Assembly: GCF_029774155.1 (NCBI RefSeq) | Contig: NZ_CP103833.1 | Coordinates: 2,202,747 to 2,266,746 of the forward strand | Direction: 5' to 3' | Length of the DNA stretch: 64,000 nucleotides | From: Actinobacillus arthritidis | GTDB taxonomy: Bacteria > Pseudomonadota > Gammaproteobacteria > Enterobacterales > Pasteurellaceae | In this document: piece by piece, positions 8,451 through 19,342 of the stretch | Position numbering within the stretch: the first letter of the stretch is position 1 | Layout: each line of letters starts with the position of its first letter | Translations under genes and position numbers: made by a program | The notes under the pieces: model-generated | What the model saw: the letters and a program-made list of their open reading frames with translations, nothing else | Told to the model about the DNA's origin: nothing | Database searches by the model: none

Positions 8451-11216
8451 CTACCATTTATATTGATAGGTAGCTTGAATAAGAAACGGCTGATTTAAAC
8501 GTCTGCCATCGCTGTTTTTTGCTTCAATACCTAGACGATGGTTATTCAGTTTTGCATTTAGGCCTAATGCAGACTCAAAACGTGAGCGACTACTTGCTAC
8601 ATCACTTACTTCTAATTCGTGTTGGTTTACCCGTACGTTAGCTGTTCGATTTTTTGTTTTTACGCCATTAATTTCCATATAAGGTTGAAGTGACCAATCA
8701 GCTAGAGTAAGTGTTTTTGCAACTCGTACACCGGCACGTCCGTAAAGGCTTGCAACGCTATCTTCATCCGATTTACCAGATAAATGTGACCAAGCTAATT
8801 GTAATTGCGGTGTAATTGTCCAACCGTTACCAATATTATGATGGCGACCAATTTCCGTTGAAAGCGAATATCCGTTATAACTGCGTTCACCTGTTGTGCT
8901 AGATTTCGATTTCACACGAGCATATTTTGCAATATTATCCCAATAGAAACCGTTGTCAGCGAGGAATGTTCCGTAAATACCAACGGTTTGATTTTTTACT
9001 TTACCCGAACCGTAGTTTCCGCTGAAATCTACGTTAGAACGTGCATTACCGACAAAACCACCAAGACGAATACGCTCTGAAACCGTAAAATCCGCCCCCA
9101 CTTCAAGGCTATGCAAGTTTTGTGTAAAACCTGAAGTTCGACTATTTGATGCAGTATGTGTACGATCAAATTTATTGCGAGTATTCAGATTTCTTACCCA
9201 AACATTACCGTTTTCCGTACCTTTTTGTTCGCCTAAACGTTGATGAATATTATTCATACTTTGCTCAAGTTGTAGGATCTGAGCTTGTTTGAGAGAAACC
9301 AGAGCATTGGATTTTTCACTAAGAACGACTTCATATGGTGTAACAGGCACAACCGGTTTAGGTTCTACCGGTGTCGATGGTGTAACAGGCTCTGTCGGTT
9401 TAGGTTCTATTGGTGTAGATGGCGTAACCGGCACAGTCGGTTTAGGTTCTACCGGTGTAGATGGTGTAACAGGCACAGTCGGTTTAGGTTCTACCGGTGT
9501 AGATGGTGTAACAGGCACGGTCGGTTTAGGTTCTACCGGTGTAGGTGGTGTAACAGGTTCAGCCGGTTTGATTGGTTCTACAGGAGAATCTGGAATAATT
9601 GGTATTTCTTCCACTTTGTTTGAAAGCACCCAGTTTGTTCCCTCTTTATTTAAGTGATAACGATATGCACCGGCATCTACATAATCTTTATTATCTTGAT
9701 TGTGTAATTTAAATAAAGCAGAACCTGATTTGGTTTCAACTAGCGTAACTCGTCCACCTTCTTTTGTCGGTTCACCTCCTGAATTATGAACTTCTAATAT
9801 ATGAGAACCCTCTGCAGTTCCTGAAACTGTTATTTTATTAGCCATTTTTCTTGCTAAATCACTATTTAAAGAAAAGTGAGCGTTACCCGAAAGATCCCCT
9901 TCAATATTTAATGTTGCAAATCTACCATTATCTTGTTGAGCAAAAGAGATGCGACTATTTTTACTCTCTAAATTTGTTACAGATGAAGTGCTAGATAAAT
10001 TCCAATGAGAATCGGTTAAATGAAGATGCTTAGTACCGGAACCTAGCATATTTCCGGTTAAAGTAGATTGTTGAGCAACAACGGTGAGTGAATGAGAATC
10101 AAAAGAATTGCTACTCAAGGAATCTGCCGTAATATTGCTATTATTTAATGTAATTGTAGTGATTTCTTTTTTATCGAAAACCCTACCATCAATGATACGA
10201 AAAGCAGTATTAACAGAAGTCGTTAAATTATTAACTGTAATATTATTTTGGCTATTTCCTATATAATCAAATAAAGTGCTCTTTGTAGTTCCGCTATGTT
10301 TTAAATTAGGATTATTTAGAATAATGGAACTATCTCGAATAGAAAAAAAGGAATCTCCATTTGTTTGAATAATAGAAAGGTTATCGAATGTTACGTTACT
10401 ATTTTGTATTGAAATAGTCGGACTGACATAAAAAGAATTTTTACCACTTTCTCTCGTGAGAGTAAATGTATCATTTTTAGAAAAAACAGTTGCATTATTT
10501 GAATCTAATAACGGAGATGTCCCATTAGTAAATTTTAAATTATTTCCTGAACTCGAAAGTGAGCCATTTGTAACATAGATGCCGTTTTCTGATTGTTGAG
10601 AGATTAAATTATTATTGTTTAACGTTGTTTTTGAATCTCTAAGATCTAATAATGGCATTCTATAAAAGGAGGATTCAACCTTATTTCGGTCACTTTCTAA
10701 CGTTGTATTAGAAATATCAACCGTTGCGTTTTCAGCCCAAACAATTACATTTCCATTAGTATTAGAAGAACGTTTAAGATTACTTTCTTTAATACTCAAA
10801 CTCGCATTTTTGCTCAGAATAGTTGCAGAACCGCCTAAAAATGAACTCTGATCATTAGGATTATTAAGAGTAATATTTGAATTATTAATATTTAGGTTAG
10901 AGTTATCATTATTAATAAAATAAAATCCCCCAAAACGCCCTGGCATATTTTTAATTTCGCCAGTAATATTCGCTTGGTTAAACTCTACTTGTGTATTATT
11001 TGAAAAATCAAATCTATTTTGAGTTTGTGCATTTGTTAAATTAGCAAGACATTGATTGAATACTTTGATAGATGTTTGATTAGAAAGATTGAATCCCTCT
11101 GTTATAGATTGATGATTACACTCTGTAGCAAAGCTAGTGGTGGAACTTAAACCTATACTTCCAGTAAATAAAGCGAGATAGATTGGAGATAATGTAAAAT
11201 TGAATGTTTTTTTCAT
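8451..11216 (-). CDS. Classical (type Va) autotransporter with proline-rich hinge
   Basis: The 921-residue protein has a signal peptide ending TTSFA, an Asn/Ser-rich passenger of beta-helix type (residues about 30-500, many [11 protein letters not shown] repeats) and a pertactin-like junction ([18 protein letters not shown]). A proline-rich repeat hinge spans about 545-630. The C-terminal autotransporter barrel is about 650-921 and ends in the terminal-aromatic motif YQYKW. No protease triad or RGD motif is seen, so adhesion is the likeliest role, by inference. The frame is intact. It lies 67 bases after ilvC, beyond ilvC's terminator, so it probably has its own promoter. Confidence 0.88.
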   Translation of the reverse strand: MKKTFNFTLSPIYLALFTGSIGLSSTTSFATECNHQSITEGFNLSNQTSIKVFNQCLANLTNAQTQNRFDFSNNTQVEFNQANITGEIKNMPGRFGGFYFINNDNSNLNINNSNITLNNPNDQSSFLGGSATILSKNASLSIKESNLKRSSNTNGNVIVWAENATVDISNTTLESDRNKVESSFYRMPLLDLRDSKTTLNNNNLISQQSENGIYVTNGSLSSSGNNLKFTNGTSPLLDSNNATVFSKNDTFTLTRESGKNSFYVSPTISIQNSNVTFDNLSIIQTNGDSFFSIRDSSIILNNPNLKHSGTTKSTLFDYIGNSQNNITVNNLTTSVNTAFRIIDGRVFDKKEITTITLNNSNITADSLSSNSFDSHSLTVVAQQSTLTGNMLGSGTKHLHLTDSHWNLSSTSSVTNLESKNSRISFAQQDNGRFATLNIEGDLSGNAHFSLNSDLARKMANKITVSGTAEGSHILEVHNSGGEPTKEGGRVTLVETKSGSALFKLHNQDNKDYVDAGAYRYHLNKEGTNWVLSNKVEEIPIIPDSPVEPIKPAEPVTPPTPVEPKPTVPVTPSTPVEPKPTVPVTPSTPVEPKPTVPVTPSTPIEPKPTEPVTPSTPVEPKPVVPVTPYEVVLSEKSNALVSLKQAQILQLEQSMNNIHQRLGEQKGTENGNVWVRNLNTRNKFDRTHTASNSRTSGFTQNLHSLEVGADFTVSERIRLGGFVGNARSNVDFSGNYGSGKVKNQTVGIYGTFLADNGFYWDNIAKYARVKSKSSTTGERSYNGYSLSTEIGRHHNIGNGWTITPQLQLAWSHLSGKSDEDSVASLYGRAGVRVAKTLTLADWSLQPYMEINGVKTKNRTANVRVNQHELEVSDVASSRSRFESALGLNAKLNNHRLGIEAKNSDGRRLNQPFLIQATYQYKW
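9342..9570 (-). repeat. 42-bp in-frame tandem repeat (Pro-rich hinge of autotransporter)
   Basis: About five copies of a 42-bp unit encode the 14-residue [14 protein letters not shown] with small variations ([15 protein letters not shown]). As 42 is a multiple of three, copy-number change would alter only the length of the stalk between passenger and barrel. Confidence 0.92.
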
Positions 11217-11235
11217 AATACACCTTTAGATAATA

Positions 11236-11274
11236 CAAAAAGAACTGGACATTTATTAATACCCAGTTCTTTTA
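11236..11274 (-). terminator. Terminator of ilvC
   Basis: Inverted repeat AAAGAACTGG / CCAGTTCTTT (about 11239-11248 with 11263-11272), followed on the minus strand by TTTTTG. It lies just past the ilvC stop. Confidence 0.8.
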
Positions 11275-11283
11275 TTTTTAAGA

Positions 11284-12764
11284 TTAGCCCTGTGAAGAAA
11301 TACGTTTCATATCTGTCATATAACCACGTAACTCTTGACCGATTAATTCAACCGGATGGTTACGGATTGCATCGTTGATATCACGTAAGTAAACGTTGTC
11401 GATTTCAGCGACCGGTGTCGGTTCGCCTAAGTCACCTTTTTGTAACATCGGGATTAATTTCTCTGCAAGAATTGGTGTTGCAACGTGAGAGAATAAGTAG
11501 TTACCGTATTCTGCCGTATCTGAAATTACCACGTTCATTTCGTATAAACGTTTACGAGCGATGGTATTTGCGATTAACGGTAATTCGTGTAATGACTCAT
11601 AGTATGCAGATTCTTCGTAGATACCGCTTGCAACCATTGCATCGAATGCCATTTCAACACCTGCTTTCACCATTGCAACCATAACTACGCCGTTATCAAA
11701 GTATTCTTGTTCAGAAATTTTGATGCCGTCTGCTTTCGGTGAATTTTCAAATGCAGTTTTACCGGTTTCTTCACGCCACGTTAATAAGTTTTTGTCACCA
11801 TTCGCCCAGTCTGCCATCATAGTTGATGAAAATTCACCGCTAATGATATCGTCCATGTGTTTTAGGTAAAGGTCGTTTAATTGCACTTTGATTTCTTCAC
11901 TTAATTCAAATGCACGGATTTTCGCGCGTTTGATAAGCGATCCATCATTAAGGTGATACCGCCTTGTTTTAACGCTTCGGTAATGGTTTCCCAACCGTAT
12001 TGGATTAATTTGCTTGCGTATGCCGGATCTTTACCGTCTGCCACTAATTTGTCGTAACATACGATTGAACCCGCTTGTAACATACCGCAAAGGATTGTTT
12101 GTTCGCCCATTAGGTCAGATTTAACTTCCGCTACGAATGAAGATTCTAATACGCCTGCACGGTCGCCACCGGTTGCTGAAGCCCACGCTTTCGCAATCGC
12201 CATACCTTCACCTTTCGGGTCATTTTCAGGGTGAACAGCGATAAGTGTCGGCACACCGAAACCACGTTTATATTCTTCACGTACTTCCGTACCCGGACAT
12301 TTTGGTGCAGTCATCACAACGGTAATATCTTTACGAATTTGCTCACCTTCTTCAACAATGTTGAAACCGTGTGAGTAACCGAATACAGAACCTTGTTTCA
12401 TTAATGGCACAACATCTGCAACCACTTTTGAGTGTTGTTTATCCGGCGTTAAGTTGATCACTAAGTCAGCGGTTGGAATTAATTCTTGGTATGTGCCGAC
12501 TTTGAAACCGTTTTCAGTTGCACGAGTATATGAAGCACGTTTTTCTGCGATTGCTTCTGCACGTAACGCATAGCTAATATCTAAACCAGAATCACGCATA
12601 TTTAAACCTTGGTTTAAACCTTGTGCACCACAACCTACGATAACGATTTTTTTGCCTTTTAAGAAATTACAACCGTCTGCAAATTCGCTACGGTCCATAA
12701 AACGACAACGACCTAATTGATCTAATTTTTGACGTAAGTTTAATGTGTTGAAATAGTTAGCCAT
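11284..12764 (-). CDS. ilvC: Ketol-acid reductoisomerase (frameshifted)
   Basis: NADPH-dependent second step of isoleucine/valine synthesis; the long class II enzyme, about 493 residues after repair. The N-terminal Rossmann motif is IVIGYGxxG-like ([18 protein letters not shown]), followed by [16 protein letters not shown] and the metal-binding domain. The frame breaks at about 11935: [13 protein letters not shown] in one frame is continued by [15 protein letters not shown] in the next. Restoring a second G (GCGCG to GCGGCG) joins them. A palindrome at 12898-12912 may be the IlvY-type operator. Confidence 0.92.
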
Positions 12765-12897
12765 TTTGTGCTTCCTTATTTGTGTGTATGATGTTGAGTG
12801 TATTTTATGATGTTGTGTTTACACATTGTTGTTTTGTTATGCCGTCAATTATACGCTCATTTAATATTGCGTAAATTGATATTATTGGGATTTTATA

Positions 12898-12912
12898 TTG
12901 CAAAATTTGCAA
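12898..12912. promoter_or_regulatory. Candidate LysR-type (IlvY-like) operator upstream of ilvC
   Basis: TTGCAAAATTTGCAA is a near-perfect palindrome with the T-N11-A form of LysR-type sites, placed 134 bases upstream of the ilvC start in the ilvC/pqiA divergent region. No ilvY gene is in the window. The assignment is by position and symmetry only. Confidence 0.35.
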
Positions 12913-12999
12913 TCAAAATTGGGTAAAAATCAGATGGAAAATGACCGCTTATAAGATGAATGTTAAAATATTACAGTGATAAGAGAATAGGATAAATTA

Positions 13000-14242
13000 A
13001 TGAGAATCAACCAAATTAGCTTACAACGTTGTCCTGAGTGTGAAGCGATTGTAAAAGTGCCGGCAAATGTGCCGTTTCAAACAGCGGTCTGCCCGAATTG
13101 TCATGATGTATTACGTCCGGCAAATAGCTGGAGTTTACGCCGTTGTGCGATTATTGCGATATCAATTTTAATTTTATTGCCGTTTGCTCTGACTTTTCCG
13201 CTTATGAGTATTGATTTATTGGGTGTCCCTGTTCATGCAACTGTATGGGGGGGCGTGTGGAAAATGGCAACCGAAGGTTATCCTTATACTGCATTTATGG
13301 TGTTACTTTGTTCGGTAGTCTTTCCGATTGCTTTTGCATTATTGATTTTATCCATTCGCTTACAGCGATTGTTGTTACAGCGTCCTCGATATACATTGAT
13401 ATTATTATCTAAAAGCCAAGAATGGGTGATGTTAGATGTGTATTTGGTCGCACTTGCGGTTGTCGCATTTAAGATTCGAGATTATGCGGATTTAACTTTT
13501 AGCATACACTTAACTGCATTTTTGATAGTCACAATACTCACCACTTTACTTTTTATCAAGATAGATCCGAAACGAATGTGGGAGGAGTTTTATCTAGAAT
13601 ATCATACATTAGCCGCAAATCATCAAGGACAAGTTTCTTTATGTCCGACTTGTAATTATAGTTTTGATGAAAATATTGTTGATTTGAAAGGTCGTCAACG
13701 TTGTCCTCGTTGTGAAAGCAATTTAGCGATTCCCGATAGCGTAAAATTACAGCGTGTATGGGCGAGTTTAGTTGCCGGTATGATCATGATGATTCCGGCA
13801 AATACATTACCGATTTCCGCCACCGGATTAGCCGGTTCAGTATCTGCCGATACGCTTTTTTCAGGCGTGCTGACTTTTATCGGTTTAGGCGACTATACAG
13901 TTGTCGCTATTGTGTTTATTGCCAGTATTGCTGTGCCGTTCAGTAAAGTGGCGATAATTTTATATCTGTTGTTAGCGATTCATTACAAATGGAAACACCC
14001 GATTCATTGGCAGATGAAAGCATTACATTACGTACATTTTGTTGGACGTTGGTCGATGCTGGATTTATTTGTATTGGCATTGATGATGTCGCTTTTGGAA
14101 CGCGGGCAAATTCTTAGTTTCTCAGTCGGTGACAGCGGCGTTTTTCTTCGGTGCGACAGTATTTTTGACGATGATCGCTTCCAGCAATTTAGATGCTAGA
14201 ATGTTGTGGCGTATCCATTATTCAAATGAGCATAAAGCATAA
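13000..14242 (+). CDS. pqiA: Paraquat-inducible protein A (PqiA/LetA family), 3' frameshift
   Basis: Integral membrane protein with two PqiA domains, each with a zinc ribbon: CPECEAIV..CPNC near residue 10 and CPTCNYSF..CPRCES near 215. The transmembrane segments are in two blocks. The frame shifts at about 14120-14132. The true C-terminus (AAFFFGATVFLTMIASSNLDARMLW) reads on to TAA at 14242, about 413 residues. In E. coli PqiA works with the MCE-domain protein PqiB in lipid transport between membranes. No pqiB follows here. Confidence 0.85.
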
Positions 14243-14247
14243 AGATG

Positions 14248-14291
14248 AGCGGTCGAATTTTTGTAAAGTTTCACAAAATTCAGACCGCTTG
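14248..14291. terminator. Inverted uptake-signal pair acting as terminator after pqiA
   Basis: AGCGGTCGAATTTTTGT (14248-14264) and ACAAAATTCAGACCGCTT (14273-14290) are near-complementary, each holding an uptake-signal core. The hairpin begins six bases after the pqiA stop. Confidence 0.6.
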
Positions 14292-14410
14292 TTTACTGTT
14301 AAAGAAAATTTCTATCAGACTATTCCTTATTGATAGTTTTTAGTCTATGATTCTTGAGTCTCATTCATTCTGAATGAAATATAACAAGTTTGTTTATTTA
14401 AGGACTCATT

Positions 14411-15511
14411 ATGAAAAAACTACTCTTAGCCACATTGCTGGCAAGCTCGGCTACATTTGCTAACCAAGTTCCAAGTTATAACACCACCACTCATACTTAC
14501 GAATTTAATCAAAATTACGATCTCGTTGTACCGCAAGGCTCAAAAGGCGAAACCAATTTATGGGTGCCATTACCGTTCAGTAATGATTACCAAGATGTAA
14601 AATCGATTGAATTTGAAGGTAACTATAACAAAGCCTATATCACAGAAAACAATCAATACGGTGCGAAAACCTTGTTCGCTAATTGGGACGAAAAAGCCCC
14701 AAAACGTTTGTTAAAAGTGAAATTAGTGGTGCAAACCAAAGATCGTGAACCAATGGCAACAGGGGCTTTAAATGGTTATCAGCCACCTGAAAAAATCATT
14801 TATTCGGTAGATGTGCAAGAGTATCTCAAACCGACCACTCATATCAAAACAGACGGTATCGTGAAGCAATATGCGGATAAAATTGTCGGCAAAGAAACCA
14901 ATCCGCTGAAAAAAGCTGAATTGATCCACAAATGGATTGTAGAAAATATGGAACGTGATAATTCCGTATTGGGTTGCGGTGACGGTGATGTTGAAAAAAT
15001 GCTGACTACCGGGGTATTAAAAGGCAAATGTACTGATATTAACTCGGTATTTGTCGCCTTAGCTCGAGCGTCTGATATTCCGGCACGTGAAGTATTCGGT
15101 ATTCGTTTAGGTTCGGCACCGAAAATGTCGAAATTCTCAAAAACCGCTTTCGGTAGTTCAAAAGACGGTGTTGCGAATGAAAATGGCGGACAACATTGCC
15201 GTGCCGAGTTTTATTTAGCCGGTTTCGGTTGGGTTCCGGTTGATTCGGCGGACGTGGCAAAAATGCGTTTAACTGAGAAAAAAGCGGTCAGTGATGCCGA
15301 TACGCAAGCCGTTTCAAAATATTTATTCGGTAACTGGGAAGCCAACTGGATGGGATTTAACCATGCCCGTGATTTCGATTTATACCCACAACCGGAATTA
15401 ACCCCAATTAATAATTTCGGTTATCCGTATGCCGAAGTGGGTGGCGATCCGCTTAATTCATTTGATGCAAAAGAGTTTGGTTATGAGCTTATCTCAAAAG
15501 AACTCAAATAA
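14411..15511 (+). CDS. Secreted transglutaminase-like protein
   Basis: A 366-residue protein with signal peptide [17 protein letters not shown]. The transglutaminase-like (papain-fold) core is about residues 160-290. The likely triad is Cys207 (KGKCTDIN), His262 (GGQHCRAEF) and Asp278 (VPVDSADV), in the usual order and spacing. It is expected in the periplasm or secreted. The MerT-like gene starts inside its last codons, so they are probably translated together. The substrate is unknown; such folds may be proteases, peptide-N-glycanases or cross-linkers. Confidence 0.8.
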   Translation: MKKLLLATLLASSATFANQVPSYNTTTHTYEFNQNYDLVVPQGSKGETNLWVPLPFSNDYQDVKSIEFEGNYNKAYITENNQYGAKTLFANWDEKAPKRLLKVKLVVQTKDREPMATGALNGYQPPEKIIYSVDVQEYLKPTTHIKTDGIVKQYADKIVGKETNPLKKAELIHKWIVENMERDNSVLGCGDGDVEKMLTTGVLKGKCTDINSVFVALARASDIPAREVFGIRLGSAPKMSKFSKTAFGSSKDGVANENGGQHCRAEFYLAGFGWVPVDSADVAKMRLTEKKAVSDADTQAVSKYLFGNWEANWMGFNHARDFDLYPQPELTPINNFGYPYAEVGGDPLNSFDAKEFGYELISKELK

Positions 15512-15836
15512 CCGCTTTTTCGTTTCGCTTACCGCCGCATTACTGGCGGCGGTAAGTTCAACGGCCTGTTGTATTGCACCTTTGGTTTATTTGGTATTCG
15601 GTATTTCTTCGCCGTGGTTGGTTAGCCTTAGCGAATACGAATATTTACAGCTACCGTTATTATTTGTGTCGCTCGGTGCGTTCGGTTATGGCTTTTGGTT
15701 ACTGATGTTTTCCAAGAAAATTATCTGTACTAAATATTGTTCTCGCCGAACTTTGCTCATTTTATATTGGATTGCTTTTGTGATTATTCTATTTTTCTTG
15801 AGCTATCCGTTTGTTTTACCTTGGTTATTAGAATGA
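15483..15836 (+). CDS. MerT-like heavy-metal transport membrane protein
   Basis: 117 residues with three hydrophobic segments. The first carries the vicinal cysteines STACCIAPL typical of MerT, and a second cysteine pair occurs in the loop ([10 protein letters not shown]). I take ATG 15483, which overlaps the end of the upstream gene by 29 bases and gives the normal MerT length. The TGA stop overlaps the next gene's ATG. Transport of mercury is known for MerT; no merA or merR is visible, so another metal is possible. Confidence 0.78.
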   Translation: MSLSQKNSNNRFFVSLTAALLAAVSSTACCIAPLVYLVFGISSPWLVSLSEYEYLQLPLLFVSLGAFGYGFWLLMFSKKIICTKYCSRRTLLILYWIAFVIILFFLSYPFVLPWLLE

Positions 15837-16147
15837 AAAAATTACTGTTTATTTTGCTTTTTTCGATGGGAATTTCACCGCTTGTTTATGCTAATGAAGC
15901 GACACAAAGTGACAATGTAGCGACCGAACAACCGGCTAAAAAAGAAGTAAATTTCTACATCAAAGAAATGAATTGCCAATTGTGTGTTTATTTGGTCAAT
16001 AAAGAATTGCGTGCGATTGAGGGGGTGGTTTCGACCAAAGCGAATATGAAAGAGCGTAAAGTTAAAATCATTGCTAATGAGAATGTATCAGTAGAACAGA
16101 TGATTAAAGCGATTGAGAAACTTAGCTATACCGTTGAGCAGGTTTAG
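15833..16147 (+). CDS. MerP-like periplasmic metal-binding protein
   Basis: 104 residues: a signal peptide ending VYA, a short acidic linker, then a single heavy-metal-associated domain. Its metal motif is EMNCQLC (the CxxC of MerP/CopZ), followed by [15 protein letters not shown]. The start overlaps the MerT stop as ATGA. It presumably passes the metal to the MerT-like cysteines. The cognate metal is not known. Confidence 0.8.
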   Translation: MKKLLFILLFSMGISPLVYANEATQSDNVATEQPAKKEVNFYIKEMNCQLCVYLVNKELRAIEGVVSTKANMKERKVKIIANENVSVEQMIKAIEKLSYTVEQV

Positions 16148-16161
16148 GTTTTACCACGCAT

Positions 16162-16216
16162 GAGCCATAATCAGCCCTTTAACTGAGTAGGCTATGTTAT
16201 GGCTCTAGATTTTTTA
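16162..16216 (+). terminator. Terminator of the transglutaminase-merT-merP operon
   Basis: GAGCCATAA (16162-16170) pairs with TTATGGCTC at about 16198-16205, with an inner AGCC/GGCT pairing, followed by a run of T at 16210-16215. Confidence 0.75.
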
Positions 16217-16248
16217 TAATGTTTGGGGGATAGGATTAATTCGGTGTT

Positions 16249-16293
16249 GTTGGTGTATTCCGTGCTGAAAAGTCTAACCACGGAGTACACCAA
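16249..16293. repeat. Dispersed imperfect palindrome, copy 1
   Basis: The arms TTGGTGTATTCCGTG and CACGGAGTACACCAA are near-complementary. The same TGTATTCCGTG / AACCACGGA core recurs near 32.1 kb and 53.8 kb, always between genes. Here it sits past artM and could end its transcript. Confidence 0.6.
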
Positions 16294-16312
16294 TTAAATG
16301 AGGTTTATTGTT

Positions 16313-16996
16313 TTACGCTTTTTCTACTGCCGGGCGTTCAAACGCTAATACTTTGCTTTCTACTCGGCGTAATAGGAGCGTCATAATACCGGTAATCACT
16401 AAGTAAATTGCTCCGGCAATGCCGTAAATGGTGAGAGCATCGTATTCTGTACCGTATAGCTGGCGAGCATAACCCATAATATCTAAAAGCGTGATAGTTG
16501 AAGCTAACGATGTGCCTTTAAATACTAAAATAATCTCATTGCTATATGACGGTAATGCACGACGTAATGCGTATGGAATTAAGATTTTTAAGGTATCCAA
16601 ACGGCTTAAACCAAGTGTCGCACAGGTTTCCCATTGTCCTTTCGGAATCGCTTTTACCGCACCGTGGAATAATTGAGTTGAATATGCCGCACTATTTAAC
16701 GCTAACGCTAATGCCGCACAAAACCACGCATCCGATAAGAATTGCCACGCAAAGCTATCGACAATCCATTGGAATTGCCCCGGTCCGTGGTAAATCAAAA
16801 AGAATTGTACCAATAGCGGTGTGCCGGTAAATAACGTTAAATAGGCGTTTACAATCGCTTTAGTTAACTTATTTTCCATCGAAAGTAAGAAGGTAAACAC
16901 TACCGCTAAAATAAAAGCGATAACTAATGACACAGCCGTTAGGCTCAGACTGGTTGGAATCCCTTGTGCAATGACAGCTAGATAATCTTGAAACAT
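16313..16996 (-). CDS. artM: Arginine ABC transporter permease ArtM
   Basis: 227-residue polar amino-acid ABC permease with about five hydrophobic segments and the EAA-like loop GLSRLDTLKILIPYALRRALPSYSNE. The start overlaps the artQ stop by one base. It is the last gene of artPIQM and should form the inner-membrane channel with ArtQ. Confidence 0.88.
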   Translation of the reverse strand: MFQDYLAVIAQGIPTSLSLTAVSLVIAFILAVVFTFLLSMENKLTKAIVNAYLTLFTGTPLLVQFFLIYHGPGQFQWIVDSFAWQFLSDAWFCAALALALNSAAYSTQLFHGAVKAIPKGQWETCATLGLSRLDTLKILIPYALRRALPSYSNEIILVFKGTSLASTITLLDIMGYARQLYGTEYDALTIYGIAGAIYLVITGIMTLLLRRVESKVLAFERPAVEKA

Positions 16997-17667
16997 TATT
17001 TACCCCCTCTTTCAAAGCGAGTGAAACGTTTTTCAAGTCCGGCAATAATTACTTGGCTGATTAAGGTAATCGCTAAATAAATTAATGCGGCTAAACCGTA
17101 CCAAGTGAAAGGTTGATGTTCATTGGTATTAATTAAATCTGTTTGACGCATTAAATCGTCCACACCAATTAATGAGATTAAAGCGGTATCTTTTAATAAC
17201 ACTAGCCACTGATTACTTAGCCCCGGTAAGGCGTGTCGCCAAACCTGCGGCATAATAATTTTTAAAAAAGTATATGAACGAGTGAGTCCTAATGCCGCAC
17301 CACTTTCCCATTGTCCCTTCGGTACAGCTTGGATTGCACCTCGCAAAGATTGAGAAGCATAAGCAGAAAAAATAAGAGAAAGTGCTAATACCCCACAGCT
17401 AAATGCACTAAATTCAACATATTCGCCGGTAATTTTCTCAACTAATTCGGTTGAACCGAAGAAAATGAGTAAAACGACTAAAATCTCCGGTAAACCACGC
17501 AATAGGGCCAAAAAAACAGAAGTCGGTTTACTCACACAAGGTTGTTTATTGGTTTCAAGTACCACAAACAACATTGAAAGCAATAAGCCGACTACCAGAG
17601 AGGCGAGTGCCAACCCTAAGGTCATTAGGGTTGCACTATAAATAAGCGGAAGATATTCTGAAAACAT
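16996..17667 (-). CDS. artQ: Arginine ABC transporter permease ArtQ
   Basis: 223-residue polar amino-acid permease. The EAA-like loop is GLTRSYTFLKIIMPQVWRHALPG. The start lies 5 bases from the artI stop. Gene order P-I-Q-M is that of the E. coli arginine transporter, which supports the substrate assignment. Confidence 0.88.
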   Translation of the reverse strand: MFSEYLPLIYSATLMTLGLALASLVVGLLLSMLFVVLETNKQPCVSKPTSVFLALLRGLPEILVVLLIFFGSTELVEKITGEYVEFSAFSCGVLALSLIFSAYASQSLRGAIQAVPKGQWESGAALGLTRSYTFLKIIMPQVWRHALPGLSNQWLVLLKDTALISLIGVDDLMRQTDLINTNEHQPFTWYGLAALIYLAITLISQVIIAGLEKRFTRFERGGK

Positions 17668-17672
17668 AAAAA

Positions 17673-18392
17673 TTATTTAGTCATCCATTTATCGTAAATT
17701 TTTTGGTATTCGCCGTTCGCTTTAATTGCCGCTAAACCTTTGTTTAACTCTGCAACTAATTCGCTATTTGATTTATTTACTGCGATACCTAAACCATTAC
17801 CGAAATATTTTTGATTGGTTACTTTACCGCCAACAAAAGCAAGTTCCGCTTCTTTCGATAACATATCCGCTAATACCGCGGTATCACCGAAGATAATATC
17901 AATACGACCATTTTTTAAATCAAGCACCGCATCTTGTAATGAGGCGTATGATTTCGGTGCATATTGTTTTGCTTCCGCAACAACATATTGTTGGAAGGTC
18001 GAGCCGTTTTGCACACCAACGTTTTTAGCTGTGTTTAAATCCGCTTTACCTTTTACCGCAATAAAACTTGCCGAACTGTCATAATAAGCATCGGTAAATG
18101 CCACTTGTTTTGCACGGGCTTCAGTAATATCGATTGCTGAAATTGCACCATCAATACGTTTTTGTTTTACTGCTTGTACTAAACCGTCAAATGCTTGGCT
18201 TTTGAATGAGCAATTTGCTTGGATTTCTTTACAGATGGCATTGGCAATATCTACATCAAAGCCAATGATTTCACCTTTTTCATTAGTCAATTCAAACGGA
18301 GGGTAGCTTGGTTCCATCGCAAAAGTTAAGTCTTTTGCTTGTGCTGAAAATGCAGTAAGTGCGATCGCTGATGCTAATAATAATTTTTTCAT
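17673..18392 (-). CDS. artI: Arginine-binding periplasmic protein ArtI
   Basis: 239-residue solute-binding protein of the amino-acid family. Signal peptide [19 protein letters not shown], then [26 protein letters not shown]. The frame is open further upstream, but ATG 18392 has the signal peptide and a Shine-Dalgarno-like AAGGACAC before it, so I use that start. It lies 19 bases after artP. Confidence 0.9.
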   Translation of the reverse strand: MKKLLLASAIALTAFSAQAKDLTFAMEPSYPPFELTNEKGEIIGFDVDIANAICKEIQANCSFKSQAFDGLVQAVKQKRIDGAISAIDITEARAKQVAFTDAYYDSSASFIAVKGKADLNTAKNVGVQNGSTFQQYVVAEAKQYAPKSYASLQDAVLDLKNGRIDIIFGDTAVLADMLSKEAELAFVGGKVTNQKYFGNGLGIAVNKSNSELVAELNKGLAAIKANGEYQKIYDKWMTK

Positions 18393-18411
18393 AATGTGTC
18401 CTTGCATAAGT

Positions 18412-19146
18412 TTATTCTGAGTGAGAGAGATAATTTTCAAATTGAGCGGTTTTCGGATGTTCAAAACAATCTGCTCCGCCTTGTTCGATAATTTTGCCTT
18501 TTTCCATATACACCACTTTGGTTGCCACTTTACGTGCGACACCGACTTCGTGAGTAACGATAACCTGAGTAATACCAGTTCCTTGTAATTCTTTAATAAT
18601 ATCAACCACTTGTGCAGTAATTTCAGGATCTAATGCGGCTGTCGGTTCATCAAACAGTAAGACTTGTGGTCGCATCATTAACGCACGGGCAATTGCCACA
18701 CGTTGTTGCTGACCACCGGATAACTGTAATGGAAAACGGTCGGCAAATTCGCCTAAACGTAAACGATCCAAATGTGCTTTAGCACGCTGAATTGCTTCTT
18801 CCTTAGCTAAACCAAGCACCTTCATTGGCGCTTCAATCAGGTTTTGTAAAACGCTTAGATGAGGCCATAAATGATATTGTTGAAACACCATACCGACTTC
18901 ACGGCGTAATAATGCAATTTCTTTGGCATCGGTTTTTGCTGAAAGATTGAATTTATGTTGTGCGATTTCAAGCGTACCTGATTGTGGAATTTCCATTAAG
19001 TTTAGCGTACGAATCAGGGTACTTTTACCCGCACCGCTCGGACCTAACAGCACTACCGTATCGCCTTTTTCAATATCTAAATTAATATCGAATAATGCTT
19101 GGCTTGAACCGTAAAAAAAGTTGACGTTGTGAATACGAATTGCCAT
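18412..19146 (-). CDS. artP: Arginine ABC transporter ATP-binding protein ArtP
   Basis: 244-residue ABC ATPase. Walker [10 protein letters not shown], signature [14 protein letters not shown], Walker [13 protein letters not shown], switch VTHE. First gene of artPIQM. An ArgR-like palindrome lies about 50-65 bases upstream of its start. Confidence 0.92.
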   Translation of the reverse strand: MAIRIHNVNFFYGSSQALFDINLDIEKGDTVVLLGPSGAGKSTLIRTLNLMEIPQSGTLEIAQHKFNLSAKTDAKEIALLRREVGMVFQQYHLWPHLSVLQNLIEAPMKVLGLAKEEAIQRAKAHLDRLRLGEFADRFPLQLSGGQQQRVAIARALMMRPQVLLFDEPTAALDPEITAQVVDIIKELQGTGITQVIVTHEVGVARKVATKVVYMEKGKIIEQGGADCFEHPKTAQFENYLSHSE

Positions 19147-19177
19147 TCGTGTAAAATCCTGTGTATTTCAAATAACT

Positions 19178-19212
19178 GAATGAATAGTAGGATTTATTGC
19201 ATAATTATGCAA
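19178..19212 (-). promoter_or_regulatory. Candidate ArgR operator of artPIQM
   Basis: TTGCATAATTATGCAA at 19197-19212 is a perfect 16-bp palindrome close to the ARG-box consensus TGAATAATTATTCA. A half-match TGAATGAATAG starts at 19178, near the usual one-box offset for paired sites. Assignment rests on similarity and on the arginine transporter that follows. Confidence 0.5.
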
Positions 19213-19244
19213 GTTATTTTTATAATGATTTTGTAAAATTTTTA

Positions 19245-19285
19245 TAAAAAACGACCGCTTACTATCCAATATAGCAAGCGGTCGT
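19245..19285 (-). terminator. Terminator made of inverted uptake signals after the YbhB gene
   Basis: ACGACCGCTT (19251-19260) and AAGCGGTCGT (19276-19285) are perfect complements containing uptake-signal cores. On the minus strand six T follow. Confidence 0.8.
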
Positions 19286-19342
19286 TGTTCTCAAAAGTTT
19301 TGTTATGCTGTCTAATGTTCACACTCGCAGTTCGCTTGATGC

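Noticed and set aside
9285..9657. Two plus-strand open frames opposite the proline-rich hinge
   Set aside because: Repetitive mirror of the 42-bp repeat; the minus-strand autotransporter fully explains the sequence.
15429..15482. Upstream start for the MerT-like gene
   Set aside because: It would extend the protein deep into the transglutaminase gene; ATG 15483 gives the normal length.
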